This document shows, piece by piece, positions 8,636 through 17,170 of a stretch of 64,000 nucleotides of DNA. The stretch covers positions 821,501 to 885,500 of the forward strand of contig NZ_CP062167.1 of NCBI RefSeq assembly GCF_014844055.1, read 5' to 3'. A program made the translations under genes and the position numbers. Positions within the stretch are counted from its first letter, which is position 1. Every line of letters begins with the position of its first letter. The notes beneath the pieces were generated by a model, which saw only the letters and a list, made by a program, of their open reading frames with translations, did no database searches and had not been told where the DNA came from. The stretch is from Aureimonas sp. OT7. Lineage in GTDB: Bacteria > Pseudomonadota > Alphaproteobacteria > Rhizobiales > Rhizobiaceae.

Positions 8636-9147
8636 CCATACCCGAAGACGATCCCATCCGCCGGCTGACGATCGCCGATCCGGACGATCCGGCGCTGCCG
8701 CACGTTGCCGTGGTCGGCGACACCTATACGATCCTGGTGTCCGGCAAGCACACCGGCGGGCGCTATTGCCTGATCGACATGCTGGTGCCCGATGACGGCG
8801 GTCCGGCGCCGCACCGGCATGATTTCGAGGAGATGTTCACCATCCTCGAAGGCGAAATCGAGGTGACTTTTCGTGGCGACAAGCACGCCGCGAAGGCGGG
8901 CAGCACGGTCAACATTCCGGCCAATGCGCCACATGGGTTCAAGAACGTCTCCGGCGCGCCCGCGCGGATGCTGTGCCTGTGCACGCCCGCCGGCCAGGAC
9001 GAGTTCTTTCTTGAGGTTGGCACCCCGGTCGCGAGCCGCACCGCACCCGCTCCGGCGATGAGCGAGGATGAGCAGAAGGCTTTCATGGCCAAGGCGAAGG
9101 AACTGGCGCCGCAATACCGGACGGAATTACTGCCGCCGGGCGAGTGA
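8632..9147 (+). CDS. Cupin domain-containing protein
   Basis: 171 residues with one cupin barrel. Motif 1 is APHRHDFEEMFTILEGE (two His and a Glu as metal ligands, about residues 61-77) and motif 2 is INIPANAPHGFKNVS-like near residue 100. Similar single-domain cupins occur beside quinone/flavin oxidoreductases and may be dioxygenases, isomerases or ligand sensors. It overlaps the hydrolase by 4 bases and sits 38 bases before the next SDR gene. Confidence 0.85.
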   Translation: MTIPEDDPIRRLTIADPDDPALPHVAVVGDTYTILVSGKHTGGRYCLIDMLVPDDGGPAPHRHDFEEMFTILEGEIEVTFRGDKHAAKAGSTVNIPANAPHGFKNVSGAPARMLCLCTPAGQDEFFLEVGTPVASRTAPAPAMSEDEQKAFMAKAKELAPQYRTELLPPGE

Positions 9148-9185
9148 ATGGCGAGAATGCCGCTATCTCAAACAAGGAGACTGTC

Positions 9186-9923
9186 ATGACAGATACGACA
9201 CGTTGTGCAATCATCACCGGATCGTCCGGCGGCATCGGCGCCGCCATCGCCGAGCGGCTCGCCGCCGACGGGTGGGCGGTAACCGTCAACTATTCGGGCA
9301 GTGAGGCGCCGGCGCAGGCGCTCGTCGATAAGATCGGTTCGGCCGGCGGTCAGGCCATCGCCGTCAAGGCGGACGTGAGCGACCCCGCCGCCGTCGCCAC
9401 CCTGTTCGACCGCAGCGAGCAGGCGTTCGGCAGTATTGATGCGCTGGTCAACAATGCCGGCATCATGAAGCTCGCCCCGCTCGTCGAAACCGACGACGCG
9501 CTGTTCGACCGGCATCTGGCCGTCAACCTGAAGGGCGTGTTCAATTGCCTGCGCGAGGGCGCGCGCCGGATTCGCGGCGGCGGCCGCATCGTCAGCTTCT
9601 CGTCCAGCGTGGTCGGCCTCTACCAGCCGACCTACGCCGCCTATGCCGCCACCAAGGCGGGCGTGGAGGCGATGACCCACATCCTGGCGAAGGAACTGGG
9701 ACCTAGGAACATCACCGTCAACGCCATCGCGCCGGGGCCGGTGGCGACGAAATTGTTCCTCGACGACAAGACCGATGAGCAGGTGGCGGCGGTCACGAAG
9801 ATGATCCCGATGGGCCGGCTGGCCGATCCCGCGGACATTGCCGCCGCCGTCGCCATGCTGCTCGGCCCCGACAGCCACTGGGTCACCGGCCAGGTGATCC
9901 GCGCCAATGGCGGCGTGGTCTGA
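9186..9923 (+). CDS. SDR family oxidoreductase
   Basis: 245 residues from the ATG preceded by AAGGAGACTGTC. Motifs are TGSSGGIGAAIAERLA near the N-terminus, NNAG, the catalytic Ser in SFSSSVVG and the pair in YAAYAATKAG; the C-terminal WVTGQVIRANGG is the conserved FabG-like end. It is the second of three classical SDR enzymes in this operon. The N-terminus keeps the small residue pattern compatible with NADP(H). Confidence 0.9.
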   Translation: MTDTTRCAIITGSSGGIGAAIAERLAADGWAVTVNYSGSEAPAQALVDKIGSAGGQAIAVKADVSDPAAVATLFDRSEQAFGSIDALVNNAGIMKLAPLVETDDALFDRHLAVNLKGVFNCLREGARRIRGGGRIVSFSSSVVGLYQPTYAAYAATKAGVEAMTHILAKELGPRNITVNAIAPGPVATKLFLDDKTDEQVAAVTKMIPMGRLADPADIAAAVAMLLGPDSHWVTGQVIRANGGVV

Positions 9924-9937
9924 CAAGGAGAAAAGCC

Positions 9938-10852
9938 ATGAGCCTCATCGCACTCGTCACCGGCGCATCCAGCGGCTTCGGTCAGATGATCGCTCGCGAC
10001 CTGGCCGAAGCCGGCCACACCGCCTATGCCTCCATGCGCGGCACGACGGCCAAGAACGCCGACAAGGTGAAGGACAACGCATCCTTCGCGCAGAGCCAAG
10101 GCGTCGACCTGCGCTCGATCGAGCTGGACGTGCAGGACGAAGCCTCGATTGCCGCCGCAGTGGAGGCGATCATCGCCGAGCACGGCCGCCTCGACATCCT
10201 TGTCCAGAATGCCGGCCACATGGTTTATGGGCCGTTGGAGGCGTTCACGCCGGACCAGCTCGCGCAGCTCTACGACGTCAACGTATTAGGCACGCAGCGG
10301 GTCAACCGCGCCGTGCTGCCGCATATGCGCCAAGCCGGTTCCGGGTTGCTCGTCTGGATTTCCAGCAGCAGCGTCGCCGGCGGCGTCCCGCCGCTGCTCG
10401 GTCCGTATTTTGCCGCCAAGGCGGGGATGGACGCGCTCGCCGTCTGCTACGCCAGGGAACTGGCGCCGCTCGGCATCGAAACGTCGATCGTCGTGCCCGG
10501 CGCCTTTACAAAGGGAACCAACCATTTCGCCAACGCCGGCCATCCCGCCGACGAGGCGGTCGCCGCCGGCTATACGGATGCGTGGGCGGACGGGTTCGCA
10601 GACCGCATACAGCAAGCGCTCGCCGCCACCGTTCCGGAGGATGCCGACCCTGGTGCCGTTGGCCGCGCAGTGGTGGACATCGTCGCCACACCGGCGGGCA
10701 AGCGCCCCTTGCGGGTCCATATCGATCCGGCCAGCGACGGCGCAGCCGTGACCTTTGCCGTCATGGATCGGGTGCGTGAGCAGTTTCTCCACCGGCTCGG
10801 CTTTCCAGAACTGCTGCATGTGGAGATTTCTCAGGGACGCGGGACTGGATGA
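9938..10852 (+). CDS. SDR family oxidoreductase (longer type)
   Basis: 304 residues, longer than the other two SDRs of the operon by a C-terminal extension of about 55 residues. It has TGASSGFGQMIARDL near the N-terminus, QNAG in place of NNAG, WISSSS and the catalytic pair in PYFAAKAGMD. Long SDRs of this type are often ketoreductases acting on bulky substrates. An AAGGAG site precedes the ATG and it appears to be the last gene of the operon. The following 470 bases hold no recognisable gene. Confidence 0.88.
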   Translation: MSLIALVTGASSGFGQMIARDLAEAGHTAYASMRGTTAKNADKVKDNASFAQSQGVDLRSIELDVQDEASIAAAVEAIIAEHGRLDILVQNAGHMVYGPLEAFTPDQLAQLYDVNVLGTQRVNRAVLPHMRQAGSGLLVWISSSSVAGGVPPLLGPYFAAKAGMDALAVCYARELAPLGIETSIVVPGAFTKGTNHFANAGHPADEAVAAGYTDAWADGFADRIQQALAATVPEDADPGAVGRAVVDIVATPAGKRPLRVHIDPASDGAAVTFAVMDRVREQFLHRLGFPELLHVEISQGRGTG

Positions 10853-11326
10853 CCCGGACAGCGCTCTCTCCGCGCCGACAAATCGGTGCGATAGAGCCGA
10901 CCCCGCACGATTCCCCATCGCGAGGCGGCCGATGCCGAACGGCTCGGCGGACGGCTCCTGACGAGCGTTCTCGACCGTCAGCGCAGTGTAGATGTCGAAG
11001 GCCCGCGCGACGTTGGCGGCCGAGCCGACGTCGGCCAGGCAGGAGAAGCGGTGAGAAAATCGGGCTTGTCAGGCCTGAAACGGAAAAGGACGGGGTGACG
11101 GAAGGTATGCGCGGCGGCCGGGCCGCCACGCGAGGTAGCTCATTGGGCTGCAATCTGGGCCGCTTCCTCGTTCTCGACGTCGTCGCTCTTCTCATCGATC
11201 TCCGGCAGTGCCGCGCCGTCACCAGCATGTACAGGTCCGCGCGCTGCTACCGCGCGCCAGCGACAATAGCAGACGACGCTGGCCCGCTTCCGTCTCGTCA
11301 GGAATGGCGGATGATGGCCAATGCCG
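10853..11326. other. 474-base stretch without a convincing gene
   Basis: No full-length gene is recognised. On the minus strand one open stretch ending at about 11140 reads GDGAALPEIDEKSDDVENEE, an acidic protein-like C-terminus. Another around 10930-11050 reads LADVGSAANVARAFDIYTAL. Both lack a start and a recognised family and could be decayed gene fragments. No tRNA or clear terminator was seen. Confidence 0.4.
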
Positions 11327-11758
11327 TCAGGCAGGGACAAGACCGTGCCTGAGCATGATCTCCTTGACCTTGGAAAGGTCGGGCGTGCCGGGAACGTTCA
11401 CTTCGCTGGCGATCTCCTTGAAATAGCGCCGGCCGATCGAGCCCGGCGACATGACGATCAGCGACCGCGCTTTCTCGTCATGGAGGTTCTCGTGGGTGTG
11501 AACACTGCCGCGAGGGACGAACAGGCTCTGCCCTGGCCCGAGTTCATGCTTGCGACCGTCAAGCGTCGTGGTCGTGACGCCCTCGATGCCATAGACAACT
11601 TCGTCAACGTCCTTGTGAAAGTGCGGAGCCGGCACCCGGGCGCTTGGTGGCACCGAGAATTCGAACATAACCAGATTGCCGGAACCGACTGTCTCGTCGA
11701 CCAGAAAACGCAGTTCGAGGCTACCGATCCGGACGACATCGCTACCAGCCGCTTTCAT
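11327..11758 (-). CDS. Cupin domain-containing protein
   Basis: 143 residues with a single cupin barrel. Motif 1 is APHFHKDVDEVVYGIEGV (His, His and Glu ligands) and motif 2 is SLFVPRGSVHTHENL. Function is unknown; small cupins of this form are often annotated as quercetin dioxygenase-like. It is divergent from a MarR-type regulator gene (now frameshifted), with two palindromic sites between the start codons, so it was probably that regulator's target. Confidence 0.83.
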   Translation of the reverse strand: MKAAGSDVVRIGSLELRFLVDETVGSGNLVMFEFSVPPSARVPAPHFHKDVDEVVYGIEGVTTTTLDGRKHELGPGQSLFVPRGSVHTHENLHDEKARSLIVMSPGSIGRRYFKEIASEVNVPGTPDLSKVKEIMLRHGLVPA

Positions 11759-11770
11759 TGACCCTCTTCC

Positions 11771-11813
11771 TATTGTAAAGCGCCTTTACAATACTGATCA
11801 TAAAGGCGCTTTA
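11771..11813. promoter_or_regulatory. Two palindromic operators in the cupin/MarR divergent promoter
   Basis: The first site (11771-11793) is a perfect inverted repeat with 10-base arms TATTGTAAAG and CTTTACAATA around CGC. The second (11801-11813) has arms TAAAG and CTTTA around GCG and shares the core. They occupy most of the 59 bases between the two start codons and overlap the region expected for both promoters. Confidence 0.75.
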
Positions 11814-11817
11814 CAAC

Positions 11818-12260
11818 GTGAATAAGACGAGCCACCATCCTGGGCCACCCTATATTGGCGCGTTGCTGCGCTTGTGCTGGTGGCGAGTTCGAGCCCACAT
11901 TGCTTATGCGGTGCGGCATAATGGCTTTGCGGATCTCCAGGACGCTCATCTTGCCGTCTTCTCCTATCCCCTGCCGGACGGTGTCCGACCATCCGATCTC
12001 GCCCGCCAACTCCACATTTCGCGACAGGCGACCAATTACCTTGTCGGCCAGTTGGAGGCGCTCGGATACCTCGAGCGCCGCGCCGGTCCCGGCAATGATC
12101 GAAGACGTGTCTATTTGACCGGGCGCGGGCAGAGCGTGGCCGACGTCATCTACGCGTCTCTGGGCGACCTCAGATGCAGTGGGCGCGAGAGGTCGGGGAC
12201 GATCGCTTCATGGTCTTCATGGATGTTTTGAAATTATTGTCGAAAGACGAGATTCATTAG
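11818..12260 (+). pseudogene. MarR family regulator, frameshifted near 12171
   Basis: From the GTG at 11818 the frame encodes a MarR-type winged helix (SDLARQLHISRQATNYLVGQ, then LGYLERRAGPGNDRRRVYLT with the wing). After GDL the zero frame degrades to RCSGRERSG and stops at 12231. The -1 frame, by contrast, reads a perfectly ordinary MarR tail, MQWAREVGDDRFMVFMDVLK through LLSKDEIH, to TAG at 12258-12260. Restoring a single base before A12172 would give DLE-MQWAREVG and a protein of about 147 residues. Either a recent one-base deletion or a sequencing error. The operators upstream are intact. Confidence 0.8.
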
Positions 12261-12569
12261 CAGACGGAATACAGGTCATCCGCCGCTTGACGTGAGGCTG
12301 GTCATGAAGCCAACTTCTTGTCTGGAGCTGCTGCGCGTGCATCCAGTTGGCAACTTGCTGCGCCTTGCTTGCGGCAGTGAAGATGGCTCGGGGATCGCCC
12401 TCAGCAATTCGATCCACGAGACAATATACGCGGCATGATCGGCGCGCGGATGGCACAAGCTCGCTGACTATCTCGACGCAGCATTCCCGGGCCGGACAGG
12501 CAGGCGAGCCGAACCGACCTGACAGACTCTCAGCGCCGTGCTGAGGGGGAGGCTGTGCTCAAACTCAGG
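12261..12569. other. Intergenic stretch, nothing recognised
   Basis: Small frames exist on both strands: 12303-12437 plus, 44 residues, and 12217-12456 minus, 79 residues. Neither resembles a known family or has a convincing ribosome site. No palindrome or terminator of note was seen. Confidence 0.4.
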
Positions 12570-13835
12570 CTAACTTAATGCAGCTCCTGTTTCTGGATCG
12601 ACCTTCGGAAGGCGGGTGCGTGCGATGACGGCTCCGGTGATCGCGATCGCGACGACTGCGCCGATCCACGCCCCGTAGAGGTTCTGCCCGAGGATGAAGC
12701 CCGCGATAGCCGGCGTAACGATGTCGGTCACCGCGACGAGCGATTGGAAAGATCCCATGACCACGCCCTGGTGGCTGGGGGACACATGCACGGAGAGGGC
12801 CGCGATAAAGGTCGGACGAGCCAAGGCCACACCGGTGCTGACGCACAGGACAGCCAGGGCAAGTGTCGGGATTTGTGTCGCAACACCGGCGAGGATATAG
12901 CCGGCCGACAGGATGCAGAACACGAGGACGATCAGGTTGCGTTCGCTGAACCTGCTGCCAAGCCATTTCAGCAGGAGCAGCTGGACGACGATGTTGATGG
13001 CGCCGTCGGCGGTGAGAATGTAGCCAAGTTCCCGCGGCCCGAAGGCGTGGCCGTTCCAGAGGAAGGTGTCGCCGAGAAACACGGCCAGCTCCGAGCTGAA
13101 CAGCCCGTATGAGAAGTAATGGCACAGCAGGACGGCCAGGAGGATACGGATCACTGGCGATGTCAGGATGGGCCGGAACGAAGGCCTTTCGGTGACTGCC
13201 TCGTCCTGCCCGGTTGCGGCGCGGCCCTGGCCGCCTGCGTTGCTGCCCCTCAGAAAGATGCCGGTGACGATGATACTGGATGCGGACAACCCCAACGCGA
13301 CCCAGATCGGAACCGTCAGCGCGATATCCGACAGATATCCCGAGAGGCTCGGGCCGATCATTCCGCCAAGGCCAAGCCCCGCGCTCAAGACGCCGATGGC
13401 CTGCCGGCGCGTAGCGGGGCTGCTGTTGTCGGCGGCGTGGGCCGCCGCGGCCGCGAAGTTCGCCGCGGTCAGGCCCAGCAGGATCCGCGCCAGCAGCACG
13501 AACACGACGCTGTCGGCCAGCGCAAGCAGAGAAAGGCTGACCAGCGCTCCGGCCTGGCTTGCGAGCAAAACCCTCTTGCGCCCGAAACGGTCGGAGAGCT
13601 GTCCCAGAAGCGGGGCCGCGACGAACTGGCTCAGGGCCTCCGCGCCGAGGACAAGACCGAGGACCAGTGGCGTGGCGCCCAGGTCCCGGAGGAAGAACGG
13701 CAGGATCGGCAGGATCGCGCCGGCGCTGGCGGCGTCGAGGCTGACGATGATGAACACCGGCAGCATCAGCCGCCAGTCGAGCTGTTGCGGCGCAGCGCCT
13801 TCGCCGGCATCGGACGAATACGCCTGGCCGCTCAT
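12570..13835 (-). CDS. MFS transporter, TetA/multidrug-efflux-like (12 TM)
   Basis: 421 residues with about twelve hydrophobic segments. The loop 2-3 motif LLGQLSDRFGRKRVLLAS (G-x-x-x-D-R-x-G-R-K/R) is the MFS drug:H+ antiporter signature. GLGLGGMIGPSLSGYLSD resembles motif C, found in exporters. It is the last gene of a three-gene operon with an MDR reductase and a flavin monooxygenase (4-base overlaps throughout), probably under the divergent MarR. Export of the monooxygenase substrate or product is likely; substrate unknown. Confidence 0.9.
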   Translation of the reverse strand: MSGQAYSSDAGEGAAPQQLDWRLMLPVFIIVSLDAASAGAILPILPFFLRDLGATPLVLGLVLGAEALSQFVAAPLLGQLSDRFGRKRVLLASQAGALVSLSLLALADSVVFVLLARILLGLTAANFAAAAAHAADNSSPATRRQAIGVLSAGLGLGGMIGPSLSGYLSDIALTVPIWVALGLSASSIIVTGIFLRGSNAGGQGRAATGQDEAVTERPSFRPILTSPVIRILLAVLLCHYFSYGLFSSELAVFLGDTFLWNGHAFGPRELGYILTADGAINIVVQLLLLKWLGSRFSERNLIVLVFCILSAGYILAGVATQIPTLALAVLCVSTGVALARPTFIAALSVHVSPSHQGVVMGSFQSLVAVTDIVTPAIAGFILGQNLYGAWIGAVVAIAITGAVIARTRLPKVDPETGAALS

Positions 13836-14803
13836 CTTCCACCCGGCTGGTTCACGGTGAACACGGTTCTGTTCACGCTATCGTCGTTCGGCCATGCCTT
13901 CTCGAATTCGCAAAGGGGTGCAGGCTTGAAGGCAATCCTGAAGCCGCCGGGCACGGTCGCCTGCAGCACGCCCTCGATGGCTTTGACGAGACGGTCGACA
14001 GGAATACTGCCGATACCGCTGCCCATGAGATCGATCGCGGACGAGCGCAGCACGGCGCTTGGCAGGGTGATGTCCTGGCCGCTGGCGGAGCCGACCTGAA
14101 CAAACCGGATCGGCACGGCATCGCGACCCGCCTTGGCGCCTGCGATGAGCAGGCACTGGGCGCTCTTGCCCCAGAGATAGTCGATGACGACATCGATCCC
14201 CTGCGCGAACTGCTCCTTGAAACTCGCCTCCAGCGCGGCCTCGTCCTCGCCAAGCGCAATCACGACGTCGGCGCCGAGAGCTTTGAGCGAGACAAGCGCG
14301 TCGATATTGCGGCCGGTCGCGATGACCTTCTTCGCACCGAGATGTTTGGCGATCTGGACGGCGAGACGCCCCGCCGTGCCGGTCGCGCCGTTGACCAGCA
14401 CCGTCTCGCCAGGCCTGAGGCTGGCGCGTTCCACATATGCGGCCCAGGACGACATACCGGGATTGGCGATGGCGGCGGCCGTCGCATCATCGAGATCGTC
14501 AGGCAAACGCAGGCATCGAGCGGACGCCACCACCGTCCGTTCCGCCATGCTGCCGAAGGGCGCGCGCGGCATCACGAAATAGACCCGGCTGCCGTCATCA
14601 AGCCGCCCCACGCCGTCGATGCCGACGACGAACGGGAACTGATCGAACGAACCGTAATGCGCGCCGGAAGCGCGCCTCCTGGCGTTCTGGCTGATGGCCG
14701 AGGCCGTCACCCGAATGAGGTGCTCTCCCGCAACCGCCACTGGCTCTTGGAAATCCCCAAAGATGGGCGCCTGTCCGACGCCCTGAACGATTGCGGCCCT
14801 CAT
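13832..14803 (-). CDS. MDR-family zinc-independent quinone oxidoreductase/alcohol dehydrogenase
   Basis: 323 residues. The catalytic GroES-like domain occupies about residues 1-120 (VTASAISQNARRRASG, GIDGVGRL). It is followed by a Rossmann domain with NGATGTAGRLAVQIAKHLGA near residue 150 and a lysine/arginine-rich GRNIDAL that suits NADPH. The cysteine zinc ligands of true alcohol dehydrogenases are absent, as in quinone oxidoreductases. It overlaps the monooxygenase stop and the MFS start by 4 bases each. Confidence 0.88.
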   Translation of the reverse strand: MRAAIVQGVGQAPIFGDFQEPVAVAGEHLIRVTASAISQNARRRASGAHYGSFDQFPFVVGIDGVGRLDDGSRVYFVMPRAPFGSMAERTVVASARCLRLPDDLDDATAAAIANPGMSSWAAYVERASLRPGETVLVNGATGTAGRLAVQIAKHLGAKKVIATGRNIDALVSLKALGADVVIALGEDEAALEASFKEQFAQGIDVVIDYLWGKSAQCLLIAGAKAGRDAVPIRFVQVGSASGQDITLPSAVLRSSAIDLMGSGIGSIPVDRLVKAIEGVLQATVPGGFRIAFKPAPLCEFEKAWPNDDSVNRTVFTVNQPGGR

Positions 14804-16314
14804 AACCGCTCTCCTTCAACGAGGCCGAGTCCGACGTCTTTGAGATACGTCCGCAGCGCCTCGATCTCGCCGGACGCAACAATGGCGCCGACATAGCCGT
14901 CGGGGCGAACAAGCACCCAATCGCCCGGCGCCAGGGCATAGGCCTCGCGGAAATGACCGCCGTCATCGATGAGATCGCCTTGCGGACCAAAGCTATGGAT
15001 ATGCAGCCCTGGGCGCGCCGGCACGAGATCGCGCGCGACCTCATAGCCGAGCAGCGTCCAGTGCGGTCCCTTGATCAGTTCGAACAGGCGTGTCGGCTGG
15101 CCGGCCGCCCCGCGGATCGGCGCGTCGGGCGCGCGGTCGCCCGCAAGCAGGCCGCCGCTTCGTTCCGGCTTCTCCAGCGCCAGCGCCGATTCAGGATAGC
15201 CGATGTCGATCTGGTGGACCTCGCGGCCACGCCGCATCTCGCCCCGCTTCAAGGCATCGAGAAGTTTGGTGGCAAGGCCCAGCATGGCGGCAGCGATCGG
15301 GCGGCGTTCGTCCTCGTAGCTGTCGAGTAGCGTATCGGGAGCGCCGGCTGCGACTGCGGCAAGCTTCCAGCCGAGATTATAGGCGTCCTGAACGCTGGTA
15401 TTCAGCCCCTGACCTCCGGTGGGGGGATGGATATGGGCGGCGTCGCCCATCAGGAAGACCCGACCCACACGATAGCGATCGGCAAGCCGGCCATTCATGG
15501 TGAAAGCCGACGCCCAGGATACCGAACGAACGACGATATCGTTCCAGCCGGTGCGGGCTGCGACCAGTGCGGTCAGTCCCTCGGCGGTAAGATCGACCTC
15601 ACCTTCCAGCGGGATCGGCCCCTGGATCTGGAACATCTCTGTCCCGGCCAGCGGGCACAGCGAAATCTGCCGCTCCATGTCGCTCTCGGCGAAACGATGC
15701 CAGACATCGCGACCGAGGCCGGTCAGCGTGACATCGGCAACGATGGCGCGGACGCCGAGCGTCTTGCCGGGAAAGCCGATATCGAGGGTGTGACGCACGA
15801 AGCTTCGACCGCCATCGGCGCCGATCAGATAGCGTACGCGGATGCTCTGTTCGCCTGCCTTGCTCACAAGGCGTGCGGTGACACCATTCTCATCCTGCTC
15901 GAACCCGACCAGTTCGCACCCGAACTCCGGGCGGTGCCCGAGTTCGAGAAGCCGCTCGCGCATCACGCCCTCGGTCAGGAATTGCGGCACCATCAGCGCG
16001 AGATGATAGGGCTCGGGGGGCGTCGGTTCCTGGTGCTCCACGACGTCCGATTCGGTATAGCTGCCATCGGCGCGATATTCCCGCTGCTGCGGATAGATGC
16101 CGCCGACCGCGACGATCCGGTCGAGAATACCGAGATCCTCGAAAATCTCCTGGCTGCGCGGCTGAATGCCCTTGCCGCGCGAACCGCGGAACGGATCGTC
16201 CATCTTCTCGATCAGCCGGAAGGAAACGCCCCGGCGCGCCAGGTCGATCGCCAGCGTGAGGCCAGCCGCTCCCGCACCGCAAATCAGCACGTCTGCCGCA
16301 AATTGCTCTGTCAT
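14800..16314 (-). CDS. FAD-dependent aromatic monooxygenase (PheA/TfdB/TetX-type fold)
   Basis: 504 residues from the ATG preceded by GGAGACGGAA; two upstream in-frame ATGs lack ribosome sites and lie in the operator. FAD motifs in order: VLICGAGAAGLTLAIDLA at the N-terminus, GADGGRSFVR in the middle and GRVFLMGDAAHIHPPTGGQG at about two thirds. A thioredoxin-like C-terminal domain of the phenol-hydroxylase type follows. Such enzymes hydroxylate phenols or inactivate rifamycins and tetracyclines. Being in one operon with an MDR reductase and a TetA-like MFS pump under a MarR suggests handling of a toxic aromatic compound; substrate unknown. Confidence 0.9.
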   Translation of the reverse strand: MTEQFAADVLICGAGAAGLTLAIDLARRGVSFRLIEKMDDPFRGSRGKGIQPRSQEIFEDLGILDRIVAVGGIYPQQREYRADGSYTESDVVEHQEPTPPEPYHLALMVPQFLTEGVMRERLLELGHRPEFGCELVGFEQDENGVTARLVSKAGEQSIRVRYLIGADGGRSFVRHTLDIGFPGKTLGVRAIVADVTLTGLGRDVWHRFAESDMERQISLCPLAGTEMFQIQGPIPLEGEVDLTAEGLTALVAARTGWNDIVVRSVSWASAFTMNGRLADRYRVGRVFLMGDAAHIHPPTGGQGLNTSVQDAYNLGWKLAAVAAGAPDTLLDSYEDERRPIAAAMLGLATKLLDALKRGEMRRGREVHQIDIGYPESALALEKPERSGGLLAGDRAPDAPIRGAAGQPTRLFELIKGPHWTLLGYEVARDLVPARPGLHIHSFGPQGDLIDDGGHFREAYALAPGDWVLVRPDGYVGAIVASGEIEALRTYLKDVGLGLVEGERL

Positions 16315-16327
16315 TTCCGTCTCCATG

Positions 16328-16390
16328 TGTGTATTATGCACATAATGGGAGAAGCGGCATGACGTCAACAAAGAAAGTGCATAATACACA
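16328..16390. promoter_or_regulatory. Pair of mirrored MarR operator sites
   Basis: TGTGTATTATGCAC at 16328-16341 and its exact reverse complement GTGCATAATACACA at 16377-16390. Each copy is itself nearly palindromic (TGTG...CACA). The left site lies just outside the monooxygenase start. The right site is inside the coding region of the MarR gene, in codons 7-11. This arrangement suits repression of both divergent transcripts and DNA looping or cooperative binding over 49 bases. Confidence 0.75.
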
Positions 16391-16859
16391 TATTGGCGAT
16401 CAGCTTCGCCAGCTTCACGGTGCGCTGCTCGACATCGTCAGCGTCATGAACCGACCACAGCGCGATGAGGGCATGGTTCGGGAAGCCGGCATCTCGCTGG
16501 ACCGCGCGCTGTTTCCGCTTCTGGTCGGCATCGAGAGGTTCGGGCCGATTGGTGTGGTGGAGATGGCCGATCGCGTCGGTCGAGATTATACCACCGTCAG
16601 CCGGCAGGTCGCGAAGCTGGAAAGCCTGGGACTGGTCGAGCGCCACGGCAGTGCGGCGGACCGTCGGGTCCGCGAAGCAACCATCACGCCGAAGGGCAAG
16701 GCGATGACCGATCTGGTCGATGGCGCGCGGGAACGGATGGGTCGCGCGATTTTTGCCAGTTGGGATCAACGAGACATTGATGACCTGGTTCGGCTCATGC
16801 GCAAGTTCGCGGACGACATAAAGGCGGACGTGCCAGGTTCGTCGGGGGGCACACAATGA
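16359..16859 (+). CDS. MarR family transcriptional regulator
   Basis: 166 residues from the ATG preceded by GGGAGAAG. The winged helix motif is VVEMADRVGRDYTTVSRQVAKLESLGLVERH followed by the wing RRVREATITPKGKAM. It is divergent from the monooxygenase-MDR-MFS operon and flanked by mirrored operator copies, one of them inside its own first codons. A role as aromatic-responsive autorepressor and operon repressor is inferred. Confidence 0.9.
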   Translation: MTSTKKVHNTHIGDQLRQLHGALLDIVSVMNRPQRDEGMVREAGISLDRALFPLLVGIERFGPIGVVEMADRVGRDYTTVSRQVAKLESLGLVERHGSAADRRVREATITPKGKAMTDLVDGARERMGRAIFASWDQRDIDDLVRLMRKFADDIKADVPGSSGGTQ

Positions 16860-17170
16860 TGGACATAGGAAGAGACTATCGCGAGCAGGTCAGCATTTTA
16901 CCCGCGCGCCGCGTGAGACGTGGTGGAAATACGGGGCTCTTCTCGATGGAAAATCCGCTCCTGCCGGGGTCAGATCACAATGGAAATGAATACGCTCGTT
17001 ACGCAGTTGCTATCGACCGCGGTCAAGTCGGTAAACTATGCATCGGTATCGCATCATCGCGCCTCTGGGTCCTGCTCAGTTACGCGGGCACCGCGAGTTC
17101 ATCGGTCAAAAGACCTCATCGCCTGCAGTAACGCACGGACACTGCGGGCCGCCGTTGGACACCGTTCAAC
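16860..17170. other. Intergenic stretch, nothing recognised
   Basis: Short frames only, none with a recognised family or ribosome site. It separates the MarR operon from the mobile-element genes and may contain an old junction, but no repeat marks one. Confidence 0.4.

Noticed and set aside
12217..12456. 79-residue minus-strand frame
   Set aside because: No ribosome site, no family resemblance, and its end runs into the marR 3' end.
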